The notes under the pieces were generated by a model. That model saw only the letters and a program-made list of their open reading frames with translations. It was not told where the DNA came from and searched no databases. The position numbers and the translations under genes were made by a program. DNA of 64,000 bases from positions 3,224,001 to 3,288,000 of the forward strand of contig CAVNZM010000010.1 in the NCBI GenBank assembly GCA_963693365.1, in the 5' to 3' direction. The DNA is from Amoebidium appalachense. Lineage: Eukaryota; Ichthyosporea. This document shows positions 32,395 through 43,984 of the stretch, piece after piece; the stretch's first letter is position 1; each line of letters starts with the position of its first letter.

Positions 32395-33597
32395 TCAATA
32401 TCTTGGGGGGATCTTTATGGGTGATTTTGCGGGCCGCTTATTGGCGACGCGCGACGCCTCGTCGCTGCTGCCGCTCTCACGCTCCTTGTCCCCCGCACCG
32501 CCAACCACCGACCTGTTGCCGTCCAACAGCTTGAGGTCCACCACCTTCTCGTTGGACTGCTTCGTGGAGGGCTTGTCGTCTCCCTTCTCGTCTTGCACAT
32601 CAGCTGACAGGCTGAGGACTGCCTTCTCCCGGGCCTTGCAGATCTTTTCCCAGGTCTTTGCATACTGGGTTGGGACAGAAGGAGATTGTGTGAGTGTTTT
32701 TAGCTTTTCTGGCTAGCCTGAGCATGTATGTACCTGGGAAAAATGCTATCACAATGTTACCATACCAAACCTAAAGATGACATGATAGGATGATACTTGC
32801 CCACACTTAGGAGATATCCTTAAAACACTACGATGATACGTAACCCATACATACGACTTATCAATATCATCTTTTCGATATCCATACGTTGTCTTTCGGA
32901 CCGGAGCTAAAACACAATGATGGGGGGGGGGGGGGGGGGGGGGGGGGGTTGAATGCAGAACACGGTACGAAATACGCATACACGATGAGAAGCATGGTGC
33001 AGGACACATGCAAACTTTGAAGGCAAACATTCAAGTATGCAACATCAGCCATGTGCACAGTATGCGTCATAAGCAGAGCCCATCCTCAGGGAGGACCCGG
33101 GGGGGGGGGGGGGGGGGTAGTTGTTTACCTTGCTGATCTCTGATGGCCGAGCACCACCCTCGTAGTCAGGCATGTCAGCTCCATACTTCACAGCTGACCA
33201 CGAAATCTGAGTGGCAGACTTGTGGGCCATTGGATCCCGCAGTCCGCACTCAAATGTGTGGAGCATGAAGCTGAAGAGCTCGGGCAACGCCTTTTGAAAC
33301 TCCTGTGTGGGTGTTGGTGTGTGTGTTGCGTGTACGTACACGTAAGCATGTGTGTATGTGGTGATGAGGAAAGGGGGTATTCTCCATTAGCAGCAAATAA
33401 AACCGAATTCGACAATGAAAAATCTGAAATGACTTGAGGAAGTGGGAAGCTGAATGGATACTGGATAACCATGCATGTACCGTTTCTCTGAGTGATAAGG
33501 ATTTGATGTCTTGTGTGGTTATGTGTTGGTGATTCGTACGTGGGACAACAGGGGGAAGTGGGAGGGAGGGAGTGGGAGGGAGGGAGTGGGAGTGAGT

Positions 33598-33628
<31 letters not shown>

Positions 33629-34889
33629 GGGGGGGTCACAGTGCATTAAGAATGAACCAATAAGGAAGAACAACAACATTAAACATGAATAAGCATGTTA
33701 AAAAAAACAGCATGAGAAGATTTCGTCTTTGATTGGGGTGGGGTGTGTGTTTGGGGGGGGGGGGGGGGGGGGGGGGTAATGGGCACAAACGTTTAGTGTC
33801 TTGAAGCTGCTGAGGCGGTTCTTGATGTAGGAGCCGTTGATGGGGGACATGCACATGATGCGGTGAAGGGCGGGGTTGCCCCATGGGTTGCCCGTCACCG
33901 GATCGACGCTGTACATGCGGCCACAGGGATGGTTGTTGCACTCAACTTGAACCTCCACCAACCACCCCTACCACGTCTTCTTGCGGTACCTAACCTGGTC
34001 TGCCAACTTGTCGGGGTCGGCGGCATTGACAGGGGCAACCTGGAACATCTGTGTTGGTGGGCATGGAGGCATTTGACAGTTTTTTGGAAGGGGGGGGGAG
34101 GGGGGAGGGGGGAGGGGGGGGGGAGGGGAGGGGCTTTTGGTGTGTGTGTGTTTTTTTGTATGTGTGGGTGGGGAAGTGAGTGAGTGAGTGTGTGTGTGTG
34201 TTTGGAAGGGGGGGGGGGGGGGGGTTAGAATGAATGAATAACACTAAATGCTAACATGTGAAACACGTTGTGCTGAAAGACAAAAGCACAAACTTATGAA
34301 GTCTAGAGAAGCAGAAAATAGCTTGAACGACTGGTGGAAGGGATGATAGCTATAGTGCTAACAGCAAAAGTAGTGCCCACAGTCGCTGGTTCATGAACGT
34401 GAAAAGGCAACGTGCATCTGCAGCCAGCAGAACACACGCACACGCACGCACACACACACACATACACACACACGCACACAGACACAGACACAGACACAGA
34501 TATAATCACAGGCACGGACACAGACCAGACAGACAAACGCCATATGCACAAAAGCAGGCAACACAAAACTAACCTTCAAACGGGAAAGGACCTGCGGACC
34601 TCCGGGAAGGGGGAAGAGAAATGGAGCAAACAACGTGCGTACAGGCTTAAACGGACAAAAAATTGCAAACCGGATTGGGTTTAGCCAATCACTATTTGCT
34701 ATAGACCGGTTTAGTAACCGCCGCGCCTGATTAGGGAAAAGATAAAAATAGATTTCGGCTCGCCCGCGCGCGTGCATCAGCTTGGTGCCCTCACACACAG
34801 CACATGCACACACAAGTGCACGCACGCACACACACTGTTATCCCTGATCATGATGCCCCCTCCCCCCCCTCCCTCTTCCCCCCCCGCGC

Positions 34890-34937
<48 letters not shown>

Positions 34938-35257
34938 ACCCACCCACCTACAAAGACGAAAACGTTTATCTGTGTTCCAGACCGTGTGCGCTCTACTCCT
35001 CTCCCCTCTCCCGCACACAATGAGCCCCCCCCCCCCCCCCCCCCCCCCCCCCCCTGTGCATGCAGGAACGCACACATATGCACACGTGCGCATACATCAT
35101 ATATATGGCGGTTGAGTCACAACCCATTTGCAAACCACACACGTGTGCACGCATGGACGTCGCGCACACACACAACGGCACACACACATAAATGCTCGCG
35201 CGCTCACAGCACACATACACACACACTCACTCACAAACACGCACACACACACACACA

Positions 35258-35294
<37 letters not shown>

Positions 35295-35677
35295 TCTCTC
35301 TTCTCTTTCTCTTTCTCTCTCTCTCTTTCTCTTTCCCTCTTTCTCTGATCTGTCTCTCTCTCTCTCCCTCTTCCTTCTCTCTCTCTCTAGTAGTGGCAAG
35401 TGGAAAGAAAAAATAGGTGATACCCTACTTGGTTTTTTTCTTCTCAATTTTATCTAAATCTCATCATGATAGGGCATTTTTGGTTTACGTATACACTTGG
35501 TTCAGCTTGCATGTACGGGAAACACAAGTTAAGCATGTTAAATAACGATACATTGACATATTTCAACCTGTTGACTATCAGTATCCATCATGGGCTTAGT
35601 GATTACGACCCCGTCTCAACATTGACATCGTAAAAACCAATAAACTGTCTGATCCAAATCACAATGGACCCAATATC

Positions 35678-35717
<40 letters not shown>

Positions 35718-35747
35718 TATGGAACTTTCATGGTGTTACACGGAACT

Positions 35748-35783
<36 letters not shown>

Positions 35784-35950
35784 ACTCATATACTCTTTGA
35801 ACTCGCAAAGAACCAATCCCTAATACTTGTACATGTATTGCATACACAAATATACTCGCACATATACATACACACATTCACTTTAATCTTTCAGGCTACA
35901 TGTGCAATATACATTTATTATGCACAGTCGATTAAGAATTCGTTGTGAAA

Positions 35951-35981
<31 letters not shown>

Positions 35982-36297
35982 TCGTTCCCTCCATATGCAA
36001 TGGGGATAATATTGTTTCCCGCTATTAATTAAAAAATCACCGTTCTAAATTCCTAAGACCGAACCACTTGTAACACCGACAGTTTCGGTTGTGTTGAAAC
36101 CCCCCCCTCCCCCCCCCCCCCCCCCCCCCCCCCCCCCACCCACCCACCACCACCTTACCAATATACGTTACGTATTGGTACAATATCACCAATACTAATT
36201 AAATGTCGTCACGTGTGATGGTGATGGCATCCATGTAGCTCTGCAGCAGTGTGTGTGTGCGGTGCGTGTGTGTGTGGTGTGGAGGCCTGGGGTGGGT

Positions 36298-36332
<35 letters not shown>

Positions 36333-36496
36333 GAGGGGGGGGGGGGGGGGGGGGGGGGATAGACAAATACCAGACATGCATAATTGCACATTCTTTTGCA
36401 GCTACAGTTTGATGATATTTACCCACCGTGTGCACCACTTGTGACCCCAGTCTTCCGAGGTGGTGTCATAGGTGGGCGTCAACACCAATAAATTGA
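32395..36496 (-). CDS. Unrecognised spliced gene inside the nested block; in-frame TAG, probably decaying
   Basis: Three exons fit best: 34048-33791, 33302-33129 and 32664-32395, all phase 0, ending at TGA 32395-32397. Their 232 codons include VECNNHPCGRMYSVDPVTGN and NPALHRIMCMSPINGSYIKN (exon 1), ELFSFMLHTFECGLRDPMA (exon 2), and a Lys/Ser/Asp-rich tail (exon 3). Two further exons (36496-36427, with LTPTYDTTSEDWGHKWC; 36240-36213) also join in phase but need a 2.1-kb intron. A TAG (33970-33972) interrupts exon 1 with the frame open on both sides. C runs follow the donors of exons 1 and 2 on the sense strand, as in the host genes. I do not recognise the family; a transposase of the nested element is only a guess. 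Confidence 0.55.
34841..36150. other. Non-coding stretch with C runs, (CT)n and CA-rich DNA
   Basis: Contains C runs at 34888-34937, 35024-35054, about 35682-35713, 35950-35978 and about 36102-36137, an A run (35752-35781), CA-rich sequence (35085-35260) and a CT microsatellite (35261-35395). No exon was recognised. The C runs here are on the strand opposite to the sense of the surrounding minus-strand exons. Confidence 0.7.
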
Positions 36497-36756
36497 CTGG
36501 TGACGGGTGTACAACCAAAGAAACTCAGCAGCACATATAATAACGTTGATGCTATACCCTGCCTAGTTGACGTAATAATTAGTGCACCATCGCACGCGTG
36601 ACCCCCCCCCCCCCCCCCCGGGGGGTGTTTTTGCCGCGCCGTACCCCTGATATTGTAAGTGTACACTGCCCCCACAACCCCAACTGTGTGCTGAATATCT
36701 CGTGCTAGGAAACCAATAACGCGAAAGTAACACATGCATATTAATGCTGCATGATA

Positions 36757-38400
36757 TATGATGTATATGGTACAAGGGGGGTTTCAATCCGGGCTACAAT
36801 GTTGTGTTTTTTTCGGGTGACCCTCGTACTCCAGATTCACACTCACCATCCCCCCCATAAACTTTGTGGTAAATTTCTCGTGCCAGAAGCTGTTCTGTGG
36901 GTAGTTATTGAAAAACCAATAATGTCTAGGTAACATATGTACATATACTATGCTACAAGGGGGTTTCTATACGAGCTACAACGTTGTGTTTTTTTTGTGT
37001 GACCCTCGTACTCCAGGGGCACATTCCCCATCCCCCCCATAAACTGTGTGGTAAATTTCTCGTGCTAGAAGCTGTTCTGTGGGTAGTTATTGAAAAAACC
37101 AATAATGTGTAAGCAACACACTGGCATGTACATATACTATGCTACAAGGGGCGTTCTATTCGAGCTACAACGTTGTGTTTTTTTCGTGTGACCCTCGTAC
37201 TCCAGGGGCACATTTACCTTCCCCCCATAAACTTTGTGGTAAATTTCTCGTGCTAGAGGCTGTTCTGTTGGTAGTTATTGAAAAAACCAAAAATGTCTAG
37301 GTAACACATGGACATATACTATGCTACAAGGGGGGTTCTATACGAGCTACAACGTTGTGTTTTTTTCGTGTGACCCTCGTACTCCAGGGGCACATTCACC
37401 ATCCCCCCCATAAACTTTGTGGTAAATATCTCGTGCTAGAAGCTGTTCTGTTGGTAGTTATTGAAAAAACCAAAAATGTCTAGGTAACACATGGACATAT
37501 ACTATGCTACAAGGGGGGTTCTATACGAGCTACAACGTTGAGTTTTTTTCGTGTGACCCTCGTACTCCAGGGGCACATTCACCATCCCCCCCATAAACTT
37601 TGTGGTAAATATCTCGTGCTAGAAGCTGTTCTGTTGGTAGATATTGAAAAAACCCAAAAATGTCTAGGTAACACATGGACATATACTATGCTACAAGGGG
37701 GGTTCTATACTAGCTACAACGTTGTGTTTTTTTCGTGTGACCCTCGTACTCCAGGGGCACATTCACCATCCCCCCCATAAACTGTGTGGTAAATTTCTCG
37801 TGCTAGAAGCTGTTCTACTGGGTAGTTATTGAAAAAACCAACTTGATGTGTAAGCAACACATGTACATATACTATGCTACAAGTGGGGTTCTATTCGAGC
37901 TACAACGTTGTGTTTTTTTCGTGTGACCCTCGTACTCCAGGGGCACATTTACCATCCCCCCCATAAACTTTGTGGTAAATTTCTCGTGCTAGAGGCTGTT
38001 CTGTTGGTAGTTATTGAAACTTTAAATAATGTCTAGGTAACATATGTACATATACTATGCTACAAGGGGGGTTCTATACGAGCTACAACGTTGTGTTTTT
38101 TTCGTGTGACCCTCGTAATGCAGGGGCACATTCACCATAACCCCCATAAACGTTTTGGTAAATTTCCCGTGCTAGAGGCTGTTCTGTGGGTAGTTATTGA
38201 AAAAATCAATAATGTCTAGGTAACACATGGACATATACTATGCTACAAGGGGGGTTCTATACGAGCTACAACGTTGTGTTTTTTTCGTGTGACCCTCGTA
38301 CTCCAGGGGCACATCCACCATCCCCCCTTATAATTTGTGGTGAATTTCTCATGGTAGAAGCTACTCTGTGGGTAGTTATTGAAAAAACTCGATGCTTATA
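36757..38400. repeat. ~185-bp tandem array, 9 copies
   Basis: The landmark GCTACAAGG recurs at 36952, 37141, 37323, 37506, 37690, 37876, 38059 and 38242, preceded by a diverged copy at about 36770; spacing is 182-189 bp. Each unit contains GAGCTACAACGTTGTG, TTTTTTTCGTGTGACCCTCG, CCCCCCATAAACT and TAGTTATTGAAAAAAC. The central copies are almost identical. The array is satellite-like and lies within the nested block. The small frames across it are not genes. Confidence 0.95.
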
Positions 38401-38639
38401 AGTAACGCATCATGCGGCACAAATTGTCATCATAGCATTATACTACCATCATAGTTGGTCGACAATAACGATATATTGGGAACGTGGACACAATATTGTA
38501 AACCAAAAAATAATACCACCATAATATACTACACATACCTAACAATGTATTGTGAATGAATAAAATACTTGCTTACGTGCTGGTAAAATACGAGAAACAA
38601 GGATTCTCTCGCTCCTTTTTTTCTTCTTTTTTGTTTGTT

Positions 38640-38641
38640 TT

Positions 38642-38688
<47 letters not shown>

Positions 38689-38888
38689 ATGTATGTGTGT
38701 GTGTATGTGCTCGGTTGAGAGGGAAGGGGGGGGCGGATGCACCGTGTGTGTGCATGTGTGCACGTGTGTGTGTGTGTGTGCTCTGTGGAGACGGAATGGG
38801 AGGGGAGGAAATGCACCGTGTGTGTGCATGTGTGTGTGTGTCTCTCTGTATGTGTGTGTGTGTGTGTTGTGTGTTTGTGTGTGTGTGG

Positions 38889-38965
<77 letters not shown>
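38640..38965. repeat. (GT)n microsatellite cluster
   Basis: Pure GT tracts (about 38651-38688 and 38890-38964) separated by GTGCATGTGTG-type degenerate repeats. It lies between the 185-bp and 147-bp arrays. Confidence 0.95.
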
Positions 38966-38967
<2 letters not shown>

Positions 38968-39843
38968 ATCAATGATAAGCCGGCTATGTGTTTATCATGG
39001 CGCACCGGTAAATGAATGTGGCGATTATGTGTAAATATATAAACGGAAATACATTATAAAAAAGGACTCACTCAACGAGATGAACGAGCGTTACAAAACG
39101 TACGTGTCTGCCCCCCCCTCCCCCCCCCCCCCCCCCCCCGCGCCCCCCACCCAACCCCCCCTGTCTTCCCTCCTTCCCACTACGACCCCCCCCCCCCCCC
39201 CTGCACGTGTCTAGGTGTATAGATCCTACAGGTAACGATGGCAGGGTTAGGGTTATTCAGTGAAAGAGTGACAATACATAACCAACTGCAGTGTACATAT
39301 GCGTGGATGCCCCAGTGATCGTGTTAATGGCCTCTATAATCATCATAGTGGTCATCATTAAAGCCCCATACGACCACCATAAGGATCGCTAGTTATACCC
39401 CCATACGATCATCATAGTGATATCATTCTATGCCTCATACGATCATCATAATGATCACATACCAATATCCATACGATCATCATAATGATCACAAGAAGAT
39501 GATCTAACGGGCGCAACTGACATGTGAATTTGTTTTTGCACGCCTCATGCAAAACGGATGAGGCTCATCAGGTGGCCGCGTCTTAGGTATGTACAAATTC
39601 AAGTCTACTTTCCCTATGCACATTAACAATATAATAATAAATTTTTTAACACTAATTACCGTGACCTAGGCGAGGGTTGTCAATTAAGAATAGCACAGTG
39701 ACCAAGCAAAGCAAACTACATGCAAAAACCATATTTGCAACGCCTCCGTGTGGTGATACCAAATATGGAACAAAAACTCTATAAGTAACCAATCCGATGC
39801 GCCTGCTGTGCTCATATTCCATGCTGCTGTGATTGGCTTAATC

Positions 39844-40104
39844 ATGAGCCGGGATGACGGAACGGTGGTGGAAGTAGGGTTTGAGGAGGTGAAACAATGG
39901 CAATTGTTGGGGACTAAAAATCAGTGGTTTTATGTGCAAGCCAAATGGGAAATTGTGCTGCCCCCCACGCGAATTTTGAAGCCGTATATAATCAGATCGT
40001 GCATGGCCACCTGTATAGGCATTTGGTATCCGTTTAAGGAATCGTTCGAGTGTGCGCCCATGGGCCGATCCTGGGCCATGACACACACTAATACGATTGC
40101 TTAG
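39844..40104 (+). CDS. Small intronless ORF (86 aa) of unknown function
   Basis: ATG 39844 to TAG 40102-40104. The product begins MSRDDGTVVEVGFEEV and has no low-complexity sequence, unlike almost every other short frame here. A TATA-like CTATAAG (39780-39786) and a CCAAT (39790-39794) lie 50-65 bp upstream. No family is recognised. The opposite strand is also open over most of this length (40119-39838), so coding on either strand, or neither, is possible. Confidence 0.35.
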   Translation: MSRDDGTVVEVGFEEVKQWQLLGTKNQWFYVQAKWEIVLPPTRILKPYIIRSCMATCIGIWYPFKESFECAPMGRSWAMTHTNTIA

Positions 40105-40189
40105 CTGGCTTCTCCTCAAATTTTTTTATGTGGGTAGCCTATTAGGTATGCATGTAAAGTAATTAATTTTCTCTCCCTTTATTCACTTT

Positions 40190-41960
40190 TTACAAAATGA
40201 TATTGGAACGGTATCTTATTTTGAGCCAAAAGATCTCATATTACTATCTGCGTGGATCGCGAACAAGTATCCCGATAGGTATCAGAATGATATTGGGATG
40301 ATATAGTATGGGAAACATCTGGTGTTGCAGAAGAGGATATTGGAATGATATCGTACAATTATGTCACAACATCTCATAATGATATATTCATGGGACTAAA
40401 CAAATATCTGAGAAGTAAAACATAGGTATCGGAATGATATTGTTATGATATAGTATTGGATACATCTGGTTTTGCAGAAAAGGATACTGGAATGATATCG
40501 TACAATTATGTCACAACATCTCATAATGATATATTCGAGGGACTAAACAAATATCTGAAAAGCAAAAAATACATATCGGAATGATATTGTTATGCTATAG
40601 TATTGGATACATCTGGTTTTGCAGAAAAGGATACTGGAATGATATCGTACAATTATGTCACAACATCTCATAATGATATAGTCGTGGGGCTAAACTAATA
40701 TCTGAAAAGTAAAAAATACATATCGGAATGATATTGTTATGCTATAGTATTGGATACATCTGGTTTTGCAGAAAAGGATACTGGAATGATATCGTACAAT
40801 TATGTCACAACATCTCATAATGATATATTCGAGGGACTAAACAAATATCTGAAAAGCAAACAATACATATCGGAATGATATTGTTATGATATAGTATTGG
40901 ATACATCTGGTTTTGCAGAAAAGGATACTGGAATGATATCGTATAATTATGTCACAACATCTCATAATGATATAGTCGTGGGACTTAACTAATATCTGAA
41001 AAGTAAAAAATACATATCGGAATGATATTGTTATGCTATAGTATTGGATACATCTGGTTTTGCAGAAAAGGATACTGGAATGATATCGTACAATTATGTC
41101 ACAACATCTCATAATGATATAGTCGTGGGACTTAACTAATATCTGAAAAGCAAACAATACATATCGGAATGATATTGTTATGATATAGTATTGGATACAT
41201 CTGGTTTTGCAGAAAAGGATACTGGAATGATATCGTACAATTATGTCACAACATCTCATAATGATATAGTCGTGGGACTTAACTAATATCTGAAAAGTAA
41301 ACAATACATATCGGAATGATATTGTTATGCTATAGTATTGGATACATCTGGTTTTGCAGAAAAGGATACTGGAATGATATCGTACAATTATGTCACAACA
41401 TCTCATAATGATATAGTCGTGGGACTTAACTAATATCTGAAAAGTAAAAAATACATATCGGAATGATATTGTTATGCTATAGTATTGGATACATCTGGAT
41501 TTGCAGAAAAGGATATTGGAATGATATCGTACTATTATGTCACAACATCTCAGAATGATAACGTTTTGGATACTGTCCTAATATCGGAAAGGGGTATAAA
41601 AATAATCAAGATATCCGAAAGGGCCTATTTAGATATTGTGGAGGTATATGAGGATAGTATATCTCTGTGATATCCAAAAAAGTTCTTTCATATCCATTTG
41701 GTATCCATTTTTCATCCGGAAAAAAACAGATATATTCAGTTTTTCAGAAAATTTTATGATAACTATCTAATATCATTTAGATAAATGTTGACTATCTCAA
41801 AAGATATGTAATTGGATGCCGGATGCCATACGCCCATCTGCAATATCTACATCCCCATCCCGGAGGGGTATCGGGATGGAAAACATTGGATGGGCGCCTA
41901 ATATTAGAACGATATTAGACTAATATCTGTTTTGGAATTTCGGTATCTATGATATCATAA
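40190..41960. repeat. AT-rich palindrome-word block (right), containing an exact 147-bp tandem array
   Basis: The block is rich in GGAATGATATCG/AATGATATTG words. Within it, the landmark GGATACATCTGG starts at 40458, 40605, 40752, 40899, 41046, 41193, 41340 and 41487, always exactly 147 bp apart, with a slightly diverged copy (GGAAACATCTGG) at 40311. Because 147 is 49 codons, a minus-strand frame stays open through several units (41406-40837, a 49-residue repeat). It reads as repeat translation, with no family resemblance. Confidence 0.97.
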
Positions 41961-42188
41961 ATGTTTTTTGGATGGGGGTCGTCCTTTGCTGATGAGGGTG
42001 GCCACAGACTCCTGGCCCCCCACATACATGCACTAACTCATCAGGAATTGCCCGGGGGCATTGGTATGCCGGGGGGAGGGGGGGTGCTAATGGTGACCGC
42101 CTATATCCGGAGGTACCTCAAACTAACCCCGTGCAGCACCGATGTAATACAGGCGGTGAAATGTTAAGTGGCACTCCGGTGAATAAGG

Positions 42189-43700
42189 ATGCATCGTGAT
42201 GGGGGTAACCCGGAGTTAGTATTGCCGTTTGGTATGAAGGAGGGGGATTGGACGGTAGAGCAGAAAAATTTATTAGCTAAGTTATTTGATAGGACTCGGT
42301 TTGCATTTCTGGCCGATGATAACGAAGTAGGCTTCGTTAAAGGGTTTGAAATGCAGATCGACACAGGTGATAATAGGCCGGTAGTGATGCCTAGCTATAG
42401 AATGGAGCAGTATAAATTGTCGGATGCGCTAATTATAGTGAGTGATATGTTAAAAAAAAGGGTCATGTGGAGCATAGTTCGAGTCCGTGGAGAAGTCCGG
42501 TGCTATTGGTTAAGAAGCCCGACGGGTCTTGGCGTCTAGTGAACGATTACAGGGCTCTGAATCGGGTCACTAAGGCAGACCAATGGCCTCTCCCTAACAT
42601 AGACGAGCAGCTTTCACAGCTGCACGGCTATACTCACTTTGCTAAACTTGATTTAAAAGCAGCTTTTTGGCAGTCTATAAGGTTGGAGGAGAGCAGCAAG
42701 GAGAAGACTGCCTTTGCACTGGGTGACCAGCTGTTCCAGTACAAGGTGGTGCCGATGGGTTTGCTCTCCTCTCCAGCTATGTTGTGCCGGGTAAATTAAA
42801 TGTATAAAATTCTCCACCCTAATTTGGATGTATGCCACCCTTATTTGGATGATGTTTTAATTAAAGGTAGGTCGTTTGAGGAATTAGTTAATAATTGTGA
42901 AAAAGTATTTTTAGCTTTGGGTGAGTCTGGTCTTCGTATTAGTGGTAGCAAGACTGTGATTGGTGTGCCGGAGGTTAAGTTTTTAGGTCATATCGTTTCT
43001 AGTAATGGTCTTTCCCCTGATCCGGAGAAAATCCGGGCCATAGTTGAGTGGCCACGTCCTCAGACTGTCACTCAACTAAGGCAATTTTTAGGTTTAACTA
43101 ATTATCTTCGTCGTTATATTAAGGATTATAGTATGCTTGCTTTGCCGTTAACTAGTCAGACAGGGGGGGAGAAGAAGAATAGAATAGATTGGAATGTTGA
43201 TGCTGTTTCTGCTTTCGAAAAGCTTAAGTTAGCTTTGCAGTCTTCGAGTATGCTTGTTCATCCTGATTTTTCGGCCGGGGGGGGGGGGATGTTTAAAGTT
43301 CGATGTGATGCAAGTAAGGTTGCTGAGGGGGCAGTGTTATATCAAGTGCAGGAGGGGCAGGATAGAGTGATTGCTTATGCTAGTCGTTCATTTAGTAAAA
43401 GTGAACGTAGATATAGCAATCCGGAGAGATAGTCCCATGCTATCTTTTGGGCAGTCTCACAGGCATGGAGGTATATACTCGCAGGCAGGACTCGGACATT
43501 CGAGGTCTACTCCGACCACAAGCCCTGCCTAGCCATGGCCGGCACCACTCGTCTGGTCAACGAGAGGATGCAGAAGTGGGCCGCGGCTCTCGGTGAGTTC
43601 TCCTATAAATTGTTTTATGCCAAGGGTGAAACAATGGTTGACTGTGATGCTCTCTCTCGGGCTGCTTATATTTTGTTTGAAGAAGAGAAGGAGGGGGAGG
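42189..43700 (+). pseudogene. pol: Reverse transcriptase and RNase H of the LTR element (broken)
   Basis: RT starts near 42189 (...LLAKLFDRTRFAFLADD, then the IDTG-x-P motif). The frame then shifts in an A8 tract (42452-42459) into SPWRSPVLLVKKPDGSWRLV. Motifs follow in order: FAKLDLKAAFWQ (catalytic Asp), FQYKVVPMGLLSSPA, YLDDVLI (catalytic YLDD), FLGHIVS. In-frame TAA 42797-42799 separates the SPA and YLDD motifs. RNase H follows (RCDASKVAEGAVLYQ, AYASRSFSKSE, then TAG 43430-43432, then VYSDHKPCLAM and DCDALSRA). Two stops and one shift in otherwise well-kept motifs indicate recent decay. Confidence 0.92.
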
Positions 43701-43984
43701 GGGGGGCTAGTGAGAGACGGGGGGGGAGGGGGGGGGAAGGGGGGGAGAGTGAGAAGAAAGGAATAGATGCTGTGTATGTTGATGTGTCTTCTTGGGCTCC
43801 GGGGTTGCTTGCTTCAATAAGTGTCGGGGAGGGGGGGGGAGGTATTTGTCAGTGTCTGAGGTCGGGACCGAGTCTCATGGCTCGGCCCCTGCCTTAGCAC
43901 CTACGGCTTTGATCTTAGCTCAGGAGGAAGATGTGTTGATTGGTCTGGTTAAGAATTATTTAAAGGGGCCGGTTGATTCAATTA

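Larger units (their letters stand above)
31133..42023. mobile_element. ~10.9-kb foreign block nested between protease and RT, with imperfect inverted termini
   Basis: Left end: GTGGGGGGCAG (31133-31143), CATCAGCAAAGG (31144-31155), CCCATCC (31163-31169). Right end, inverted: GGATGGG (41970-41976), CCTTTGCTGATG (41983-41994), CTGGCCCCCCAC (42012-42023). Exact blocks of 7 and 12 bp in the same order, at the two ends of DNA that interrupts pol, suggest a TIR transposon. Inside are AT-rich palindrome-word blocks at both ends, an unrecognised spliced minus-strand gene, two tandem arrays and a small ORF. No target duplication could be fixed. Alternatives are sequence captured by the retroelement or an assembly join. 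Confidence 0.5.

Noticed and set aside
40837-41406. 189-codon minus-strand ORF made of a 49-residue repeat
   Set aside because: Explained by the exact 147-bp (49-codon) tandem array; no recognisable protein fold or start context.
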